A DNA stretch of 38,076 nt, from the NCBI GenBank assembly GCA_944363715.1, contig CALVUX010000016.1, positions 1 through 38,076 of the forward strand, written 5' to 3'. The DNA comes from an uncultured Bacilli bacterium. Lineage in GTDB: Bacteria; Bacillota_I; Bacilli_A; RF39; UBA660. The notes beneath the pieces are model-generated. The model ran no database searches and had not been told where the DNA came from. It saw only the letters and a list, made by a program, of their open reading frames with translations. This document shows positions 14,927-22,698 of this stretch, one piece after another; the stretch's first letter is position 1, and every line of letters begins with the position of its first letter. The translations under genes were made by a program, and so were the position numbers.

Positions 14927-15018
14927 AAGTCATAATGAAAGAAAGTATTATTTAAACTACCATTTTGGTAATTTAAGCACCCCCCCCCGGTAACTTTTAG
15001 TGAACTTAACTTCTCCAT
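14917..15018 (-). CDS. 33-residue peptide with G9 tract (possible leader peptide)
   Basis: A short frame from ATG 15018, eight bases after GAAGG, to TAG 14917. It begins MEKLSSLKVTGGGC; the GGG is encoded by nine consecutive G. The rest is polar with NGSLNNTFF and ends HYDLKE. It has its own promoter upstream, and its stop codon lies in the left arm of a terminator. It may be an attenuation leader for the surface protein, or a small secreted peptide with a GG-type cleavage site; neither is shown by homology. One-base slips of the tract would end the peptide after 14 (G8) or 20 (G10) residues. Confidence 0.5.
   Translation of the reverse strand: MEKLSSLKVTGGGCLNYQNGSLNNTFFHYDLKE
14980..14988. 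repeat. C9/G9 homopolymer
   Basis: Nine C on the + strand in a very AT-rich surrounding, nine G in the sense strand of the mini-ORF. Such tracts are prone to replication slippage, and also to sequencing length error. Confidence 0.9.
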
Positions 15019-15055
15019 ATTTTCTACCTTCTTTCTTTATCTTTTTGTTAACCTA

Positions 15056-15085
15056 ATATTATCACATGATAAACTAATAAGTAAA
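15056..15085 (-). promoter_or_regulatory. Promoter of the mini-ORF and surface protein
   Basis: TTTACT (15080-15085), a 16-bp spacer and GATAAT (15058-15063), or 18 bp to TAATAT. It starts transcription about 30 nt before the mini-ORF. No better promoter is seen between the mini-ORF and the surface gene. Confidence 0.5.
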
Positions 15086-15122
15086 GTATTTATTTCTTCT
15101 CTTTACATTATCTTTTTTCTTT

Positions 15123-15159
15123 AGAAAATTAAAAATTGACCTCAAATTTAAGGCCAATT
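15123..15159 (-). terminator. Terminator of the Glu-rich membrane protein gene
   Basis: AATTGGCCT pairs with AGGTCAATT (one wobble), followed by TTTTAATTTTCT. The 18 bases at 15123-15140 recur exactly at 34606-34623 in the nadE terminator. Confidence 0.7.
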
Positions 15160-15178
15160 CACAAAATCCACATATTTT

Positions 15179-16294
15179 TTAATCTAACTTCTGCTGTAAC
15201 TCTTTTAATTTAGATAAAAACTCATTAGTTTTTCTAATCTCTTCATCAAACTTTTGTAAATTAGTAGTATTTTCTAATTCTAAAGTAGTATTCTTCCTAA
15301 CCGGTTCTTCTTCAATACCATATATCGGACTAATAATAGGGCTTGGATGATAAGTACTTTTCTTTTCACTATAAGCTTCTTTAAGTGGTGTAACTTTTTC
15401 TTTAGCACTTAAGAAGTCATCAATAGAAAGTTTAGGTTTTTCTTCTTTAGGTTCTTCCTCTACTTCTAGTACTTCAACTTGTTCTTTTTCCCTCTTATAT
15501 CTTTCTTCCAATTCTTGAATACTTATAGGTTCATTACCATCATCTTGATACTCTCGAACTTCATTTTGCTCTGTAATTGTTTTGCCTTTAGCGATTAGTT
15601 CATCTAAACTAATAATAGCATTTTCTTCTTGTTCTGTTTCAAACTTAGTAAGTTCTATATTTTCTTCTTTCTCTTCAGATTCTAGTTTCTTTAACTCTTC
15701 AGTAATTCTTTCAAGTTCAGCTTTCGCTTCACTTTCAGTATAAACTTCATCTTTATATTTAATTACTTCTTCTTCATTCTTAGGACTTTCAACAGGTGTA
15801 ATAACAGTAGGCTCTACTACCTCTACCTTTTCTTCAAACTGATTATTTAACATAATACTATCATTTATATTAACAGGATTTTCTTTAACACTAACAACTA
15901 CTGGTTCTACTTCTATAGGACTAGAGGCAAAACTTTCAATAACAACTTCAGGAGTTGGTTCAGTTTCTACTACTTCAACTTTTTCTTCAGGGACAATGAC
16001 TGAATCAACTACAGTAGTATTGCTAACTAGAGGAACTTCTATTTTTTCTTCTTTTATTTCTTCCTTTTTAGGTTCCTCTTTTACAATAGAAGTAGCTTCT
16101 TCTTTCTGTGCTCTTGCAACTTCTTCTACTAATTTATTAAGTTCCATAGTATTATTTTGTAATTTCTTTTTCTCCTCATGTTTTTTCATAAACTCATGGA
16201 ACCAAAGGATAAAATAAACAAATAAAATAAGTCCAATAATTGCTAGAACTATTAAAACCTCCTTAGTTGCTAAAAAATCTATTATATTTTCCAT
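15179..16294 (-). CDS. Membrane-anchored Glu/Val-rich cytoplasmic protein, unknown
   Basis: A 371-residue protein with one N-terminal membrane helix (about residues 14-33, VLIVLAIIGLILFVYFILWF) followed by HEFMKKHEEKKK, so the long acidic tail is probably cytoplasmic. Residues 35-250 are low-complexity with many Glu, Val and Lys, including repeated EEKVEVVE-like pieces. Coiled coil is likely around 185-225 and 340-371. This one-helix plus long coiled-coil plan recalls envelope or division scaffolds such as EzrA or ZipA, but no homology is claimed. ATG 16294 follows AGAGGTG. It is divergent from the flippase gene. Confidence 0.7.
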   Translation of the reverse strand: MENIIDFLATKEVLIVLAIIGLILFVYFILWFHEFMKKHEEKKKLQNNTMELNKLVEEVARAQKEEATSIVKEEPKKEEIKEEKIEVPLVSNTTVVDSVIVPEEKVEVVETEPTPEVVIESFASSPIEVEPVVVSVKENPVNINDSIMLNNQFEEKVEVVEPTVITPVESPKNEEEVIKYKDEVYTESEAKAELERITEELKKLESEEKEENIELTKFETEQEENAIISLDELIAKGKTITEQNEVREYQDDGNEPISIQELEERYKREKEQVEVLEVEEEPKEEKPKLSIDDFLSAKEKVTPLKEAYSEKKSTYHPSPIISPIYGIEEEPVRKNTTLELENTTNLQKFDEEIRKTNEFLSKLKELQQKLD

Positions 16295-16360
16295 TAATCG
16301 ACACCTCTTTACTACACTTGATAAAATCAGTTTAGCATAGTCTTAAATATTAAAAAAGTA

Positions 16361-16456
16361 GTTACATAAAATTTTACAGAAAAAATACACAGACTTTACA
16401 AAAGATATTTACATTTATTTACGAACATATTTTTACATATTTTTTAAGTTTTACAG
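16361..16456. promoter_or_regulatory. Array of TTTAC(A/G) boxes between divergent genes
   Basis: Seven TTACA/TTACG boxes on the + strand begin at about 16362, 16374, 16396, 16409, 16419, 16433 and 16451, in the 190-bp gap between divergent genes. Direct repeats of this kind are typical of OmpR-type regulator sites; the reverse complement TGTAAA resembles half of a WalR box, though spacings vary. No clear promoter hexamers could be fixed here. Confidence 0.35.
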
Positions 16457-16484
16457 TCATATATATAATTAGGAGGAGTACTAT

Positions 16485-17822
16485 ATGAGAAAAGAGACTT
16501 TTATAAAATCGACAATTATTCTAATTATTGGAGGCTTTTTAACTAAAGCTTTAGGAATGGTTATAAAGATAGTTATGAGTAGACTAATGGGTAGTGAAGG
16601 TATTGGATTATATATGTTAGTCTTACCTACTTTCTCTTTATTAATTGGTCTATGTCAATTTGGTATTCCCACTGCTTTATCAAAGTTAATTGCAGAAGAC
16701 TCTAAGAATAATAAAAGACTTCTCTTTTCTCTGTTACCTATTTCTTTAATAATTAATATTATAATAATTTCTTTTGTTATTGTTATTGCCCCTACTCTTG
16801 ACTTTAACTTTTTACATGAAGAACGTGCCCTGCTTCCTATTCTTGCAATATGTGTAGTTTTACCTTTAACTAGTACTTCTAGTATTTTAAGAAGTTATTT
16901 CTTTGGTAAACAGCAGATGCTTCCCCATGTTACTTCTAATGTTTTAGAAGATATTATAAGACTTATTTTAATTATTATAGGTGTCCCTATTTTTATAAAT
17001 AAAGGCTTAGAAGTTGCCGTTACTTTTGTAATATTAACTAATATTATTAGTGAACTCTCATCTATTTTAGTATTATTTTTCTTCTTACCAAAGAATCTAA
17101 CTATAAAGAAAAAAGATCTTGCTTTTAATAAGGGATATGCAAAAGAAGCGATGAATATAAGTATTCCATCTACTGCAAGTAGACTTATTGGTTCTTTTGG
17201 CTACTTTTTAGAGCCGATAATATTAACTAATGCTCTAACTTATGTAGGATATAGTTCTAAATTTATTGTAACAGAATATGGTGTTATCAGTGGTTTTGTT
17301 ATGCCCCTACTTCTATTACCATCTTTCTTTACAATGGCGATAAGTCAAGCCTTACTACCAGTTATATCAAAAGCGACAAGTAATAAGCATTATGACTATG
17401 CTAAAAAGAAATTAAAACAAGCGATTGGAATATCTCTTTTAATAGGTATCCCTGCATCGCTTGCCCTTGCTATATTTCCAGAGTTCTTCTTAGGATTAAT
17501 TTATAATACTCATGAAGGAGTCGCTTATATGAGATTTCTTGCCCCTATTTGTATTTTACAGTATATCCAAGCACCTTTATCTGCTTGTTTAGATGCTATG
17601 GGATTAACTAAGTTAGGACTTAAGGCAACTATTATAGGTACTTTAATTAGAACCATCTTCCTACTTATTTTCTCTTTATTAAAAATTGGAATGTGGGGAC
17701 TTATCTTTTCAACAAGTTTAAATGTAATATTTACAACTTTCTATAACTTATATCAAGTTAAAACAAGTCTAAAAAATAAAACCACTTCGCAAAATCGAAA
17801 AAGTTTGCTTTTTGCGAAGTGA
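16485..17822 (+). CDS. MOP-superfamily lipid flippase, SpoVB/YtgP-like
   Basis: A 445-residue membrane protein with about 12-14 helices, starting FIKSTIILIIGGFLTKALGM and IKIVMSRLMGSEGIGLYML, the signature of the SpoVB/YtgP branch of the polysaccharide flippase family. Members move lipid-linked cell-wall or polysaccharide precursors across the membrane; the exact substrate is open. It is shorter than B. subtilis SpoVB (about 520). AGGAGG precedes ATG 16485. The last dozen codons lie in a 12-bp inverted repeat and give an odd polar tail (TTSQNRKSLLFAK), which may be acquired sequence. Confidence 0.85.
   Translation: MRKETFIKSTIILIIGGFLTKALGMVIKIVMSRLMGSEGIGLYMLVLPTFSLLIGLCQFGIPTALSKLIAEDSKNNKRLLFSLLPISLIINIIIISFVIVIAPTLDFNFLHEERALLPILAICVVLPLTSTSSILRSYFFGKQQMLPHVTSNVLEDIIRLILIIIGVPIFINKGLEVAVTFVILTNIISELSSILVLFFFLPKNLTIKKKDLAFNKGYAKEAMNISIPSTASRLIGSFGYFLEPIILTNALTYVGYSSKFIVTEYGVISGFVMPLLLLPSFFTMAISQALLPVISKATSNKHYDYAKKKLKQAIGISLLIGIPASLALAIFPEFFLGLIYNTHEGVAYMRFLAPICILQYIQAPLSACLDAMGLTKLGLKATIIGTLIRTIFLLIFSLLKIGMWGLIFSTSLNVIFTTFYNLYQVKTSLKNKTTSQNRKSLLFAK
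17783..17821. repeat. 12-bp inverted repeat across the flippase stop codon
   Basis: CACTTCGCAAAA (17783-17794) and TTTTGCGAAGTG (17810-17821) are perfect inverted copies around a 15-nt loop. There is no T-run, so it is not a classical terminator. The GC-containing arms stand out from the AT-rich background. Confidence 0.75.
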
Positions 17823-17859
17823 AAATCTTATTAAGTATTTATGTGGAAAATAGTGCTTT

Positions 17860-18111
17860 TTATTCTATTCTTTTTATTTTATCAATCTTCTCTAGTTCTT
17901 TACTCTCTTTATGATTAGCATAAATAAACCTTGCCAGTAGGACACCATAAACTAAACTTGTCGCATAAAATTCATTCTTATTATTAAGAGAAATATTATT
18001 CTCTACTATACTTACATTATATAGAGTATTAACTGTATAGGCTCCACTTATTAGGCCTAAAACTGTACTATTGAACTTTATATTCTTAACTATGCTTTTA
18101 ATTTTTTTCAT
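17860..18111 (-). CDS. Small membrane protein, unknown
   Basis: An 83-residue protein with a basic N-terminus (MKKIKSIVKNIKF), one or two weak hydrophobic segments (TVLGLISGAYTVNTLYNV; LVYGVLLARFIYA) and a charged C-terminus. ATG 18111 has AAAGGTG upstream; the frame is open to 18165 but that part lies over the divergent promoter. It is transcribed away from the two-component operon and converges with the flippase. No family recognised. Confidence 0.55.
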   Translation of the reverse strand: MKKIKSIVKNIKFNSTVLGLISGAYTVNTLYNVSIVENNISLNNKNEFYATSLVYGVLLARFIYANHKESKELEKIDKIKRIE

Positions 18112-18137
18112 TTTTTCACCTTTTACTATGATATAAT
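18109..18137 (+). promoter_or_regulatory. Candidate promoter of the two-component operon
   Basis: TATAAT at 18132-18137, 22 nt before the TTG start; the -35 region is poor. The ATATAATATAT core is nearly symmetric and could also serve the divergent small gene. Confidence 0.4.
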
Positions 18138-18159
18138 ATATGCCAAAGAGGTGGTAGTT

Positions 18160-18831
18160 TTGCAAAAAGTAAAGATTCTAATCGTAGATGATGAGAAGAA
18201 TATTAGAGAAGTTATTAAAGAATACTCTACTTTAGAAGGTTATGAAGTTAAGGAAGCAGATTCTGGTGTTAAAGCTTTAGAACTATTAAATAGTGAAAAG
18301 TTTGATTTAATGATTTTAGATATTATGATGCCTATTATGGATGGATTTACTCTTCTTAATAGTATTCCTAAAGAAAAAAGAATACCTACTATAATATTAT
18401 CAGCAAGAGACGATGAAATTGATAAATTAGAAGGTTTTGATAGGGGTATAGATGATTATTTATGTAAACCTTTCTCTCCTCGTGAGTTAATGGCTAGAGT
18501 AAAAGCTATATTAAAGAGGACTAAAGGAGATGTTGATAGTTATTCTTATGATAAATTAGTTGTTAATTTCTTAGAACATACTGTTAAAATTGATGATAAA
18601 GAGATTAATGTTACTCCTAAAGAGTTTCTTATATTAAAGTACTTTATTCATAATAAAAGAATAGCTATTTCAAGAGAACAGCTTTTAAATAAAATATGGG
18701 GTTATGACTTTTATGGAGATGATAGAACTGTTGATACTCATATAAAGATGCTTAGAAATAATTTAGGTAGATATAGAGATTTGATTGTTACAGTTAGGGG
18801 TATAGGATATAAATTTGATGATGAAAAATAA
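18160..18831 (+). CDS. OmpR/PhoB-family response regulator
   Basis: A 223-residue two-domain response regulator. The receiver (about 1-115) has the acidic pair in IVDDEKN, the phosphoacceptor Asp54 in LDIMMP, the Ser/Thr of ILSARDD and the Lys of LCKPF. The winged-helix DNA-binding domain (about 130-223) has TPKEFLILKYF, LLNKIWGYDF, RTVDTHIKMLR and VRGIGYKF. The start is TTG 18160 eight bases after AGAGG; the GTG at 18151 is part of that ribosome site. It overlaps the histidine kinase by 14 nt. The regulon is not visible. Confidence 0.92.
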   Translation: MQKVKILIVDDEKNIREVIKEYSTLEGYEVKEADSGVKALELLNSEKFDLMILDIMMPIMDGFTLLNSIPKEKRIPTIILSARDDEIDKLEGFDRGIDDYLCKPFSPRELMARVKAILKRTKGDVDSYSYDKLVVNFLEHTVKIDDKEINVTPKEFLILKYFIHNKRIAISREQLLNKIWGYDFYGDDRTVDTHIKMLRNNLGRYRDLIVTVRGIGYKFDDEK

Positions 18832-20197
18832 ACTTGCTACTAAAATATTTATGTACTTGGCTATATTTTCTCTATTTATTTTAATATTTCTTTTCTTTTT
18901 CCAAGTTATATTTATAGATACTTTCTATGAATGGACTAAGACTAGAACTATTAAAAATCTATCTAAAGATATTTTAGTTACTGAGAGAGATACTTCTTTA
19001 TACGATAAACTTGATAGAGTATCTTACAAAGAGAATGTTTGTATTGAACTAACTAATGGTAATGGAGATAATCTATATTCTAGTTATGGGAATAATTGTA
19101 GACTAAGAAGTAAAACTATTAAAAGAAACTTTATCAATAGTAATAAAGAATCTAAAAGATATAATTTAGTTAATAATTTTACTAAAGAAAAAAGCATAAT
19201 GAGTGCTACTAAATTAAGTAATAATCTCTATATATTTATATCTACTTCTCTTATACCACTAGATTCCACTATAAATATTATTGAACAACAGCTAATTGTT
19301 GTTAGTATTGTTGTCTTACTTCTTAGTATAGTAGTTGCCTATTTCATCTCTAAAAGATTATCTCTTCCTATAACAAAAATATCTAAAGCTGCTAAATTAA
19401 TCTCTAAAGGTAAACTTAAAACGAAATTTGAAACGACAAGTGATATTAAAGAACTTGTAGATTTAACTAATGCTTTAAATGATATGAAAGATGAACTTTC
19501 TAAGACTGAAGAATTACAAAAAGATTTAATGGCTAATGTCTCTCATGATTTAAAGACACCTCTTACAATGATTAAAGCTTATGCTGAGTTAATTTTAGAT
19601 ATTAATATTAATGATAAAGAGAAGTGTAAAAATAATTTAAATACTATTATTGAAGAAGTTAATCGTCTTAATACTTTAGTTAATGATATACTTGCTTTAA
19701 CTAAAGTAGAGAACGATTTAGATAAACTTGATATTAGTAGTTTTGATTTAATTAAGTTAATAGAAAAAATTGTAAAACAGCATAATATTTATGTTACTAA
19801 AGATGGGTTTAGTATAGAGTTTATTCATAATAACATAAAAGAATTAGTGATAGATGCAGATAAAAAGAAGATAGAACAAGTAATATATAATCTACTTAAT
19901 AATGCTTTAAACTATACTGGTGAAGATAAGAAAGTTATTATTAAAGTAGTTGAAGATGATAAAGACTATACTATTATGGTAATAGATAGTGGTAAAGGTA
20001 TTGATAAGAAAGAGCTAGACCATATCTTTGATAGATATTATCGTAGTAAGAAAAAACATAAGAGATATGTTTATGGTACTGGTTTAGGTCTTTCTATTGT
20101 TAAAAATATCTTACTTTTACATAATTTTGATTATGGAGTTACTTCTAAGAAAAACAAAGGAACAACATTTTATTTCAAAATAAAGAAAGATTCTTAG
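18818..20197 (+). CDS. Membrane sensor histidine kinase
   Basis: A 459-residue sensor kinase, partner of the response regulator it overlaps by 14 nt. Membrane helix 1 is at about 12-34 and helix 2 at about 158-180, enclosing an external domain of about 120 residues. HAMP linker follows at about 181-235, HisKA with the phosphorylated His near residue 243 in NVSHDLKTPL, and HATPase_c with N-box NLLNNALNY, G1 DSGKGI, F-box RYYRSKK and G2 GTGLGLSIV. The signal is unknown. Two ATG codons (18818, 18821) are possible starts. The last codons lie in a bidirectional terminator shared with rsmD. Confidence 0.92.
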   Translation: MMKNKLATKIFMYLAIFSLFILIFLFFFQVIFIDTFYEWTKTRTIKNLSKDILVTERDTSLYDKLDRVSYKENVCIELTNGNGDNLYSSYGNNCRLRSKTIKRNFINSNKESKRYNLVNNFTKEKSIMSATKLSNNLYIFISTSLIPLDSTINIIEQQLIVVSIVVLLLSIVVAYFISKRLSLPITKISKAAKLISKGKLKTKFETTSDIKELVDLTNALNDMKDELSKTEELQKDLMANVSHDLKTPLTMIKAYAELILDININDKEKCKNNLNTIIEEVNRLNTLVNDILALTKVENDLDKLDISSFDLIKLIEKIVKQHNIYVTKDGFSIEFIHNNIKELVIDADKKKIEQVIYNLLNNALNYTGEDKKVIIKVVEDDKDYTIMVIDSGKGIDKKELDHIFDRYYRSKKKHKRYVYGTGLGLSIVKNILLLHNFDYGVTSKKNKGTTFYFKIKKDS

Positions 20198-20209
20198 TCT
20201 TTCTTTTTT
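20182..20209. terminator. Bidirectional terminator between kinase and rsmD
   Basis: AAAGAAAGA (20182-20190) and TCTTTCTTT (20198-20206) form a perfect 9-bp stem, with T-rich sequence beyond it on the + strand and TATTTT on the minus strand. It contains both stop codons of the convergent genes, which overlap by 4 nt. Confidence 0.7.
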
Positions 20210-20733
20210 AGTATTCTAATATATTTATCACCATATTTTTTTGTCTTAATCTCTTCATAATAATCACTAAAGTCTAACTTATCTAAATCATCACTTTCTA
20301 AGACTACTATTCCCTTTAATAGATTTAACTCACTTATTTTCTTTAAAGATTTACTTAAATAATCAGTCTTATAAGGAGGATCTAAGAAAATAATATCAAA
20401 CTTTTTAGGATAAAGTTTATCTAATGCTTTTAAATAGTCCATATTTAGTACTGTTGCATTAATATTAGAATCTAGCATAGTTAAATTACTTTTAATAGTT
20501 TTACAAGCCATATATTCTTTATCTACAAAGATTACTTCACGGGACCCCATACTTAAAGCTTCTATTCCAAGATTACCACTTCCTGCGAAAAGGTCTAGAC
20601 AAACACTATTATTAAGTTTTTCATTAATAGTTGCAAATAAGGATTCTTTAACTCTATCCATAGTAGGTCTTGTTCCTTTTAAAGTATACCCTTTTAAAAC
20701 TCTACCTTTATACTTACCACTAATTATTCTCAT
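20194..20733 (-). CDS. rsmD: 16S rRNA (guanine966-N2)-methyltransferase RsmD
   Basis: A 179-residue methyltransferase. It starts with the family signature MRIISGKYKGR, followed by RPTMDRVKESLF, the SAM-binding LDLFAGSGNLGIEA (about residues 43-56) and the catalytic DPPY motif at about residue 117. It methylates G966 of 16S rRNA in E. coli. It overlaps the ylbF gene by 14 nt, the same order as B. subtilis ylbF-ylbG-ylbH. The usual next gene coaD is absent. Confidence 0.95.
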   Translation of the reverse strand: MRIISGKYKGRVLKGYTLKGTRPTMDRVKESLFATINEKLNNSVCLDLFAGSGNLGIEALSMGSREVIFVDKEYMACKTIKSNLTMLDSNINATVLNMDYLKALDKLYPKKFDIIFLDPPYKTDYLSKSLKKISELNLLKGIVVLESDDLDKLDFSDYYEEIKTKKYGDKYIRILKKKD

Positions 20734-20998
20734 TTATATCACTACTTTCTTTAAATATCTTATTTAATTTCATTATTAAGAGATTAGTCTCATTCTCTAA
20801 TCTTTTATACCTAATAAATTTCTCATTATTATAGATTTCTTTTTTCAACTTTTCATCCCCTGTTTCTTTATATTTGTTAATTAACTTAATCAATTCTTTA
20901 TCATTATATATATCATTTAAAGATTCTTTTATATCAAAACTTAACTTAGAGTTCTTTATATCAGAAAGTAGTTCTTGATAAATAATATTATAATTCAT
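20720..20998 (-). CDS. ylbF: YlbF-like protein
   Basis: A 92-residue helical protein of the YlbF/YmcA family by size, helical pattern and position directly before rsmD. In B. subtilis YlbF, YmcA and YaaT form a complex that acts on RNase Y and on developmental regulation. Sequence similarity is modest (YKETGDEKLKKEIYNNEKFIRYKRLENE), so synteny carries much of the call. It is shorter than B. subtilis YlbF (about 149 residues). Confidence 0.65.
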   Translation of the reverse strand: MNYNIIYQELLSDIKNSKLSFDIKESLNDIYNDKELIKLINKYKETGDEKLKKEIYNNEKFIRYKRLENETNLLIMKLNKIFKESSDINENN

Positions 20999-21089
20999 CT
21001 TCTTCCCTCTTTTCTTTATTAATATATCACATTTTTCTTTCCTTTTACTAGAATAAAATATATAATAAAGGTACTTGGGGGAATTATGT

Positions 21090-22055
21090 ATGAATAGCTT
21101 AAAAGATAAAAATAATCATAACATATTGATAAATAAAAGTTCATATACTAGAGGTTTTACTAAAGATGACCTTAGTTTATTAAATGACTTAATAATTTTT
21201 AATTGTAAATATCAAGATGCTTTTTTTAATACTGATATAGATAATGATATACTTAAAATGATTGATAATGTTATAGATGAAAAGTTAAAGATTGTCAGTC
21301 CAAATTTAGCTTTTAAGTTTCTTAATAGAATTTGGACTATATATGGAAATGTAAACTCTACTCTTGATTCTTATATATTAAATGGAGTTGAAATTGATTT
21401 AGTAATTTATAGATTATCTATACAGCTTCTTGAAAAAGTTACTAATGATAATGAGTTAATTTATGATTTGATAGCTGGCGGTGATGGATTGCATAATTAT
21501 TTAGCTTATAATTTTTATAATAGTTTTTGTGATTTAGGATTAAAAGCTAATAAGATGTTAACACTTGACCATGTAGATATTTTTTTAGCTTTATTAAACG
21601 GTTCTAATGATATTGAAGAGATAACAAAAGATTCCATAACTAATATATATTTATTCTTATATAGAGATATTTTTGAGGAAATATTAAATAACAAAATAAC
21701 TAGAAAAAGTTGTAATGTTTTAGCTCAAAGATTTAATGGTTATGAAAGATATGTAATTAACAAACATACTGGTATTAAAGAAAGTAATATCTCTATTCAA
21801 TTTGCATCTGAAGCAATGTCTATGTTAAGTTACAAAGATAAAAATTTAACAGAGGAAGATATAGAGTACTTAAAAGTAGGTAAAATATATTTAGATAGTT
21901 TACTTATGCCGTTAAAAGAATATGAGTTGGATAGAGTATTAAGTTATTATAATGCAAATGAAGTTAATGTAGATACAAGAGAATGCACTAAAGCTTTATC
22001 TTATGTAAAGAAAAGTATTAATGAAAAAGATGAACAACTAAAAAGAAATAGTTAA
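21090..22055 (+). CDS. Hypothetical protein inserted in the ylb cluster
   Basis: A 321-residue soluble protein with no recognised family. It is mostly helical and rich in Asn, Asp, Leu and Ile; notable pieces are FKFLNRIWTIYGN, LIAGGDGLHNYLAYNFYN and ALSYVKKSINEKDEQLK at the end. No signal peptide or membrane helix. ATG 21090 follows GGGGG by eight bases; a TTG at 21075 is also in frame but lies in front of the ribosome site. It is on the + strand between ylbF and ylbE, which are otherwise contiguous minus-strand neighbours, so it is probably a later insertion. Confidence 0.7.
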   Translation: MNSLKDKNNHNILINKSSYTRGFTKDDLSLLNDLIIFNCKYQDAFFNTDIDNDILKMIDNVIDEKLKIVSPNLAFKFLNRIWTIYGNVNSTLDSYILNGVEIDLVIYRLSIQLLEKVTNDNELIYDLIAGGDGLHNYLAYNFYNSFCDLGLKANKMLTLDHVDIFLALLNGSNDIEEITKDSITNIYLFLYRDIFEEILNNKITRKSCNVLAQRFNGYERYVINKHTGIKESNISIQFASEAMSMLSYKDKNLTEEDIEYLKVGKIYLDSLLMPLKEYELDRVLSYYNANEVNVDTRECTKALSYVKKSINEKDEQLKRNS

Positions 22056-22057
22056 AA

Positions 22058-22279
22058 CTATCTCATAACTTCTAGAAAAGACTGTATCATCTTCATAGTA
22101 TTAGAAATATTTTCTATTTTATCTACTGATCTTAAACGATATTTTTCTTTCATTTCTTCTTCTAACCTTCTTAGAAATATAGGACTTCTATTAAGATATT
22201 TATACCAATATGAATTTTCTCTTAAATATCTATAAAGATTAGGATTACTTTTAATCTTTAATCTTGTTTCTACTTGCAT
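22058..22279 (-). CDS. ylbE: YlbE-like protein
   Basis: A 73-residue protein matching the YlbE-like pattern: NPNLYRYLRENSYWYKYLNRSP followed by a helical charged segment. Function unknown in all species. It overlaps the ylbD-like gene as TAATG at 22279 and lies in the B. subtilis order ylbD-ylbE. It converges with the unknown + strand gene, 2 nt apart. Confidence 0.7.
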   Translation of the reverse strand: MQVETRLKIKSNPNLYRYLRENSYWYKYLNRSPIFLRRLEEEMKEKYRLRSVDKIENISNTMKMIQSFLEVMR

Positions 22280-22632
22280 TAGTCCTCATAGTATTTATTA
22301 ATAGGTCGTTCTTCATATTCAGGTATATATTCATCATTATTTTTAGGGACTATTTCACTAATAAGACTAATAGCTTTCTGTAATCCATTTACACTTCTTT
22401 GAACAGTATCTAAGTCAATATTTCTAAATAAATTAGTTATCTCTTTAAATGAGGAAGAAGATGTTTCTTTTACCTCATTTTCTGGTGTTAAAACTTCATC
22501 AAAGACACTACTATCTTCTCCATACATATCATAGGCTTCATATAATTTTTGAAAAGTAGTCTTATTATTAAAGACAGCCTGGGCTAATTCTGGTCTTTTT
22601 TTAATAAACGCTTTAAAACTCTCTTTAGACAT
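22279..22632 (-). CDS. ylbD: YlbD-like protein
   Basis: A 117-residue protein. The N-terminal 45 residues (SFKAFIKKRPELAQAV, TFQKLYEAYDMYGED) match the YlbD family, called a putative coat protein in sporulating Bacillus; nothing suggests sporulation here. The middle is Ser/Glu-rich, and the C-terminal NGLQKAISLISEIV is helical. ATG 22632 follows AGGTG by six bases; a GTG at 22641 is part of that site. It is the first gene of the pair with ylbE. Confidence 0.7.
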   Translation of the reverse strand: MSKESFKAFIKKRPELAQAVFNNKTTFQKLYEAYDMYGEDSSVFDEVLTPENEVKETSSSSFKEITNLFRNIDLDTVQRSVNGLQKAISLISEIVPKNNDEYIPEYEERPINKYYED

Positions 22633-22659
22633 AAACATCACCTATTAAATAATATGTAG

Positions 22660-22698
22660 AAAAAAAAGAAAAAAGACGACTTATTTCAAAAAGTCATC
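22660..22698 (-). terminator. Terminator of parC
   Basis: GATGACTT (inside the last codons) pairs with AAGTCGTC, followed by TTTTTTCTTTTTTTT. The stem spans the parC stop codon. Confidence 0.8.

Noticed and set aside
15996-16217. + strand frame opposite the Glu-rich protein
   Set aside because: Complement of Glu/Val-rich codons gives a Ser/Phe-rich frame; no ribosome site.
16361-16456. CRISPR-like repeat array
   Set aside because: Units are 5-7 bases with uneven spacing and no cas genes are present.
22040-22075. Hairpin ATAGTT-AACTAT between the unknown + strand gene and ylbE
   Set aside because: Only six A/T-rich pairs with a 2-nt loop and no T-run; too weak to call a terminator.
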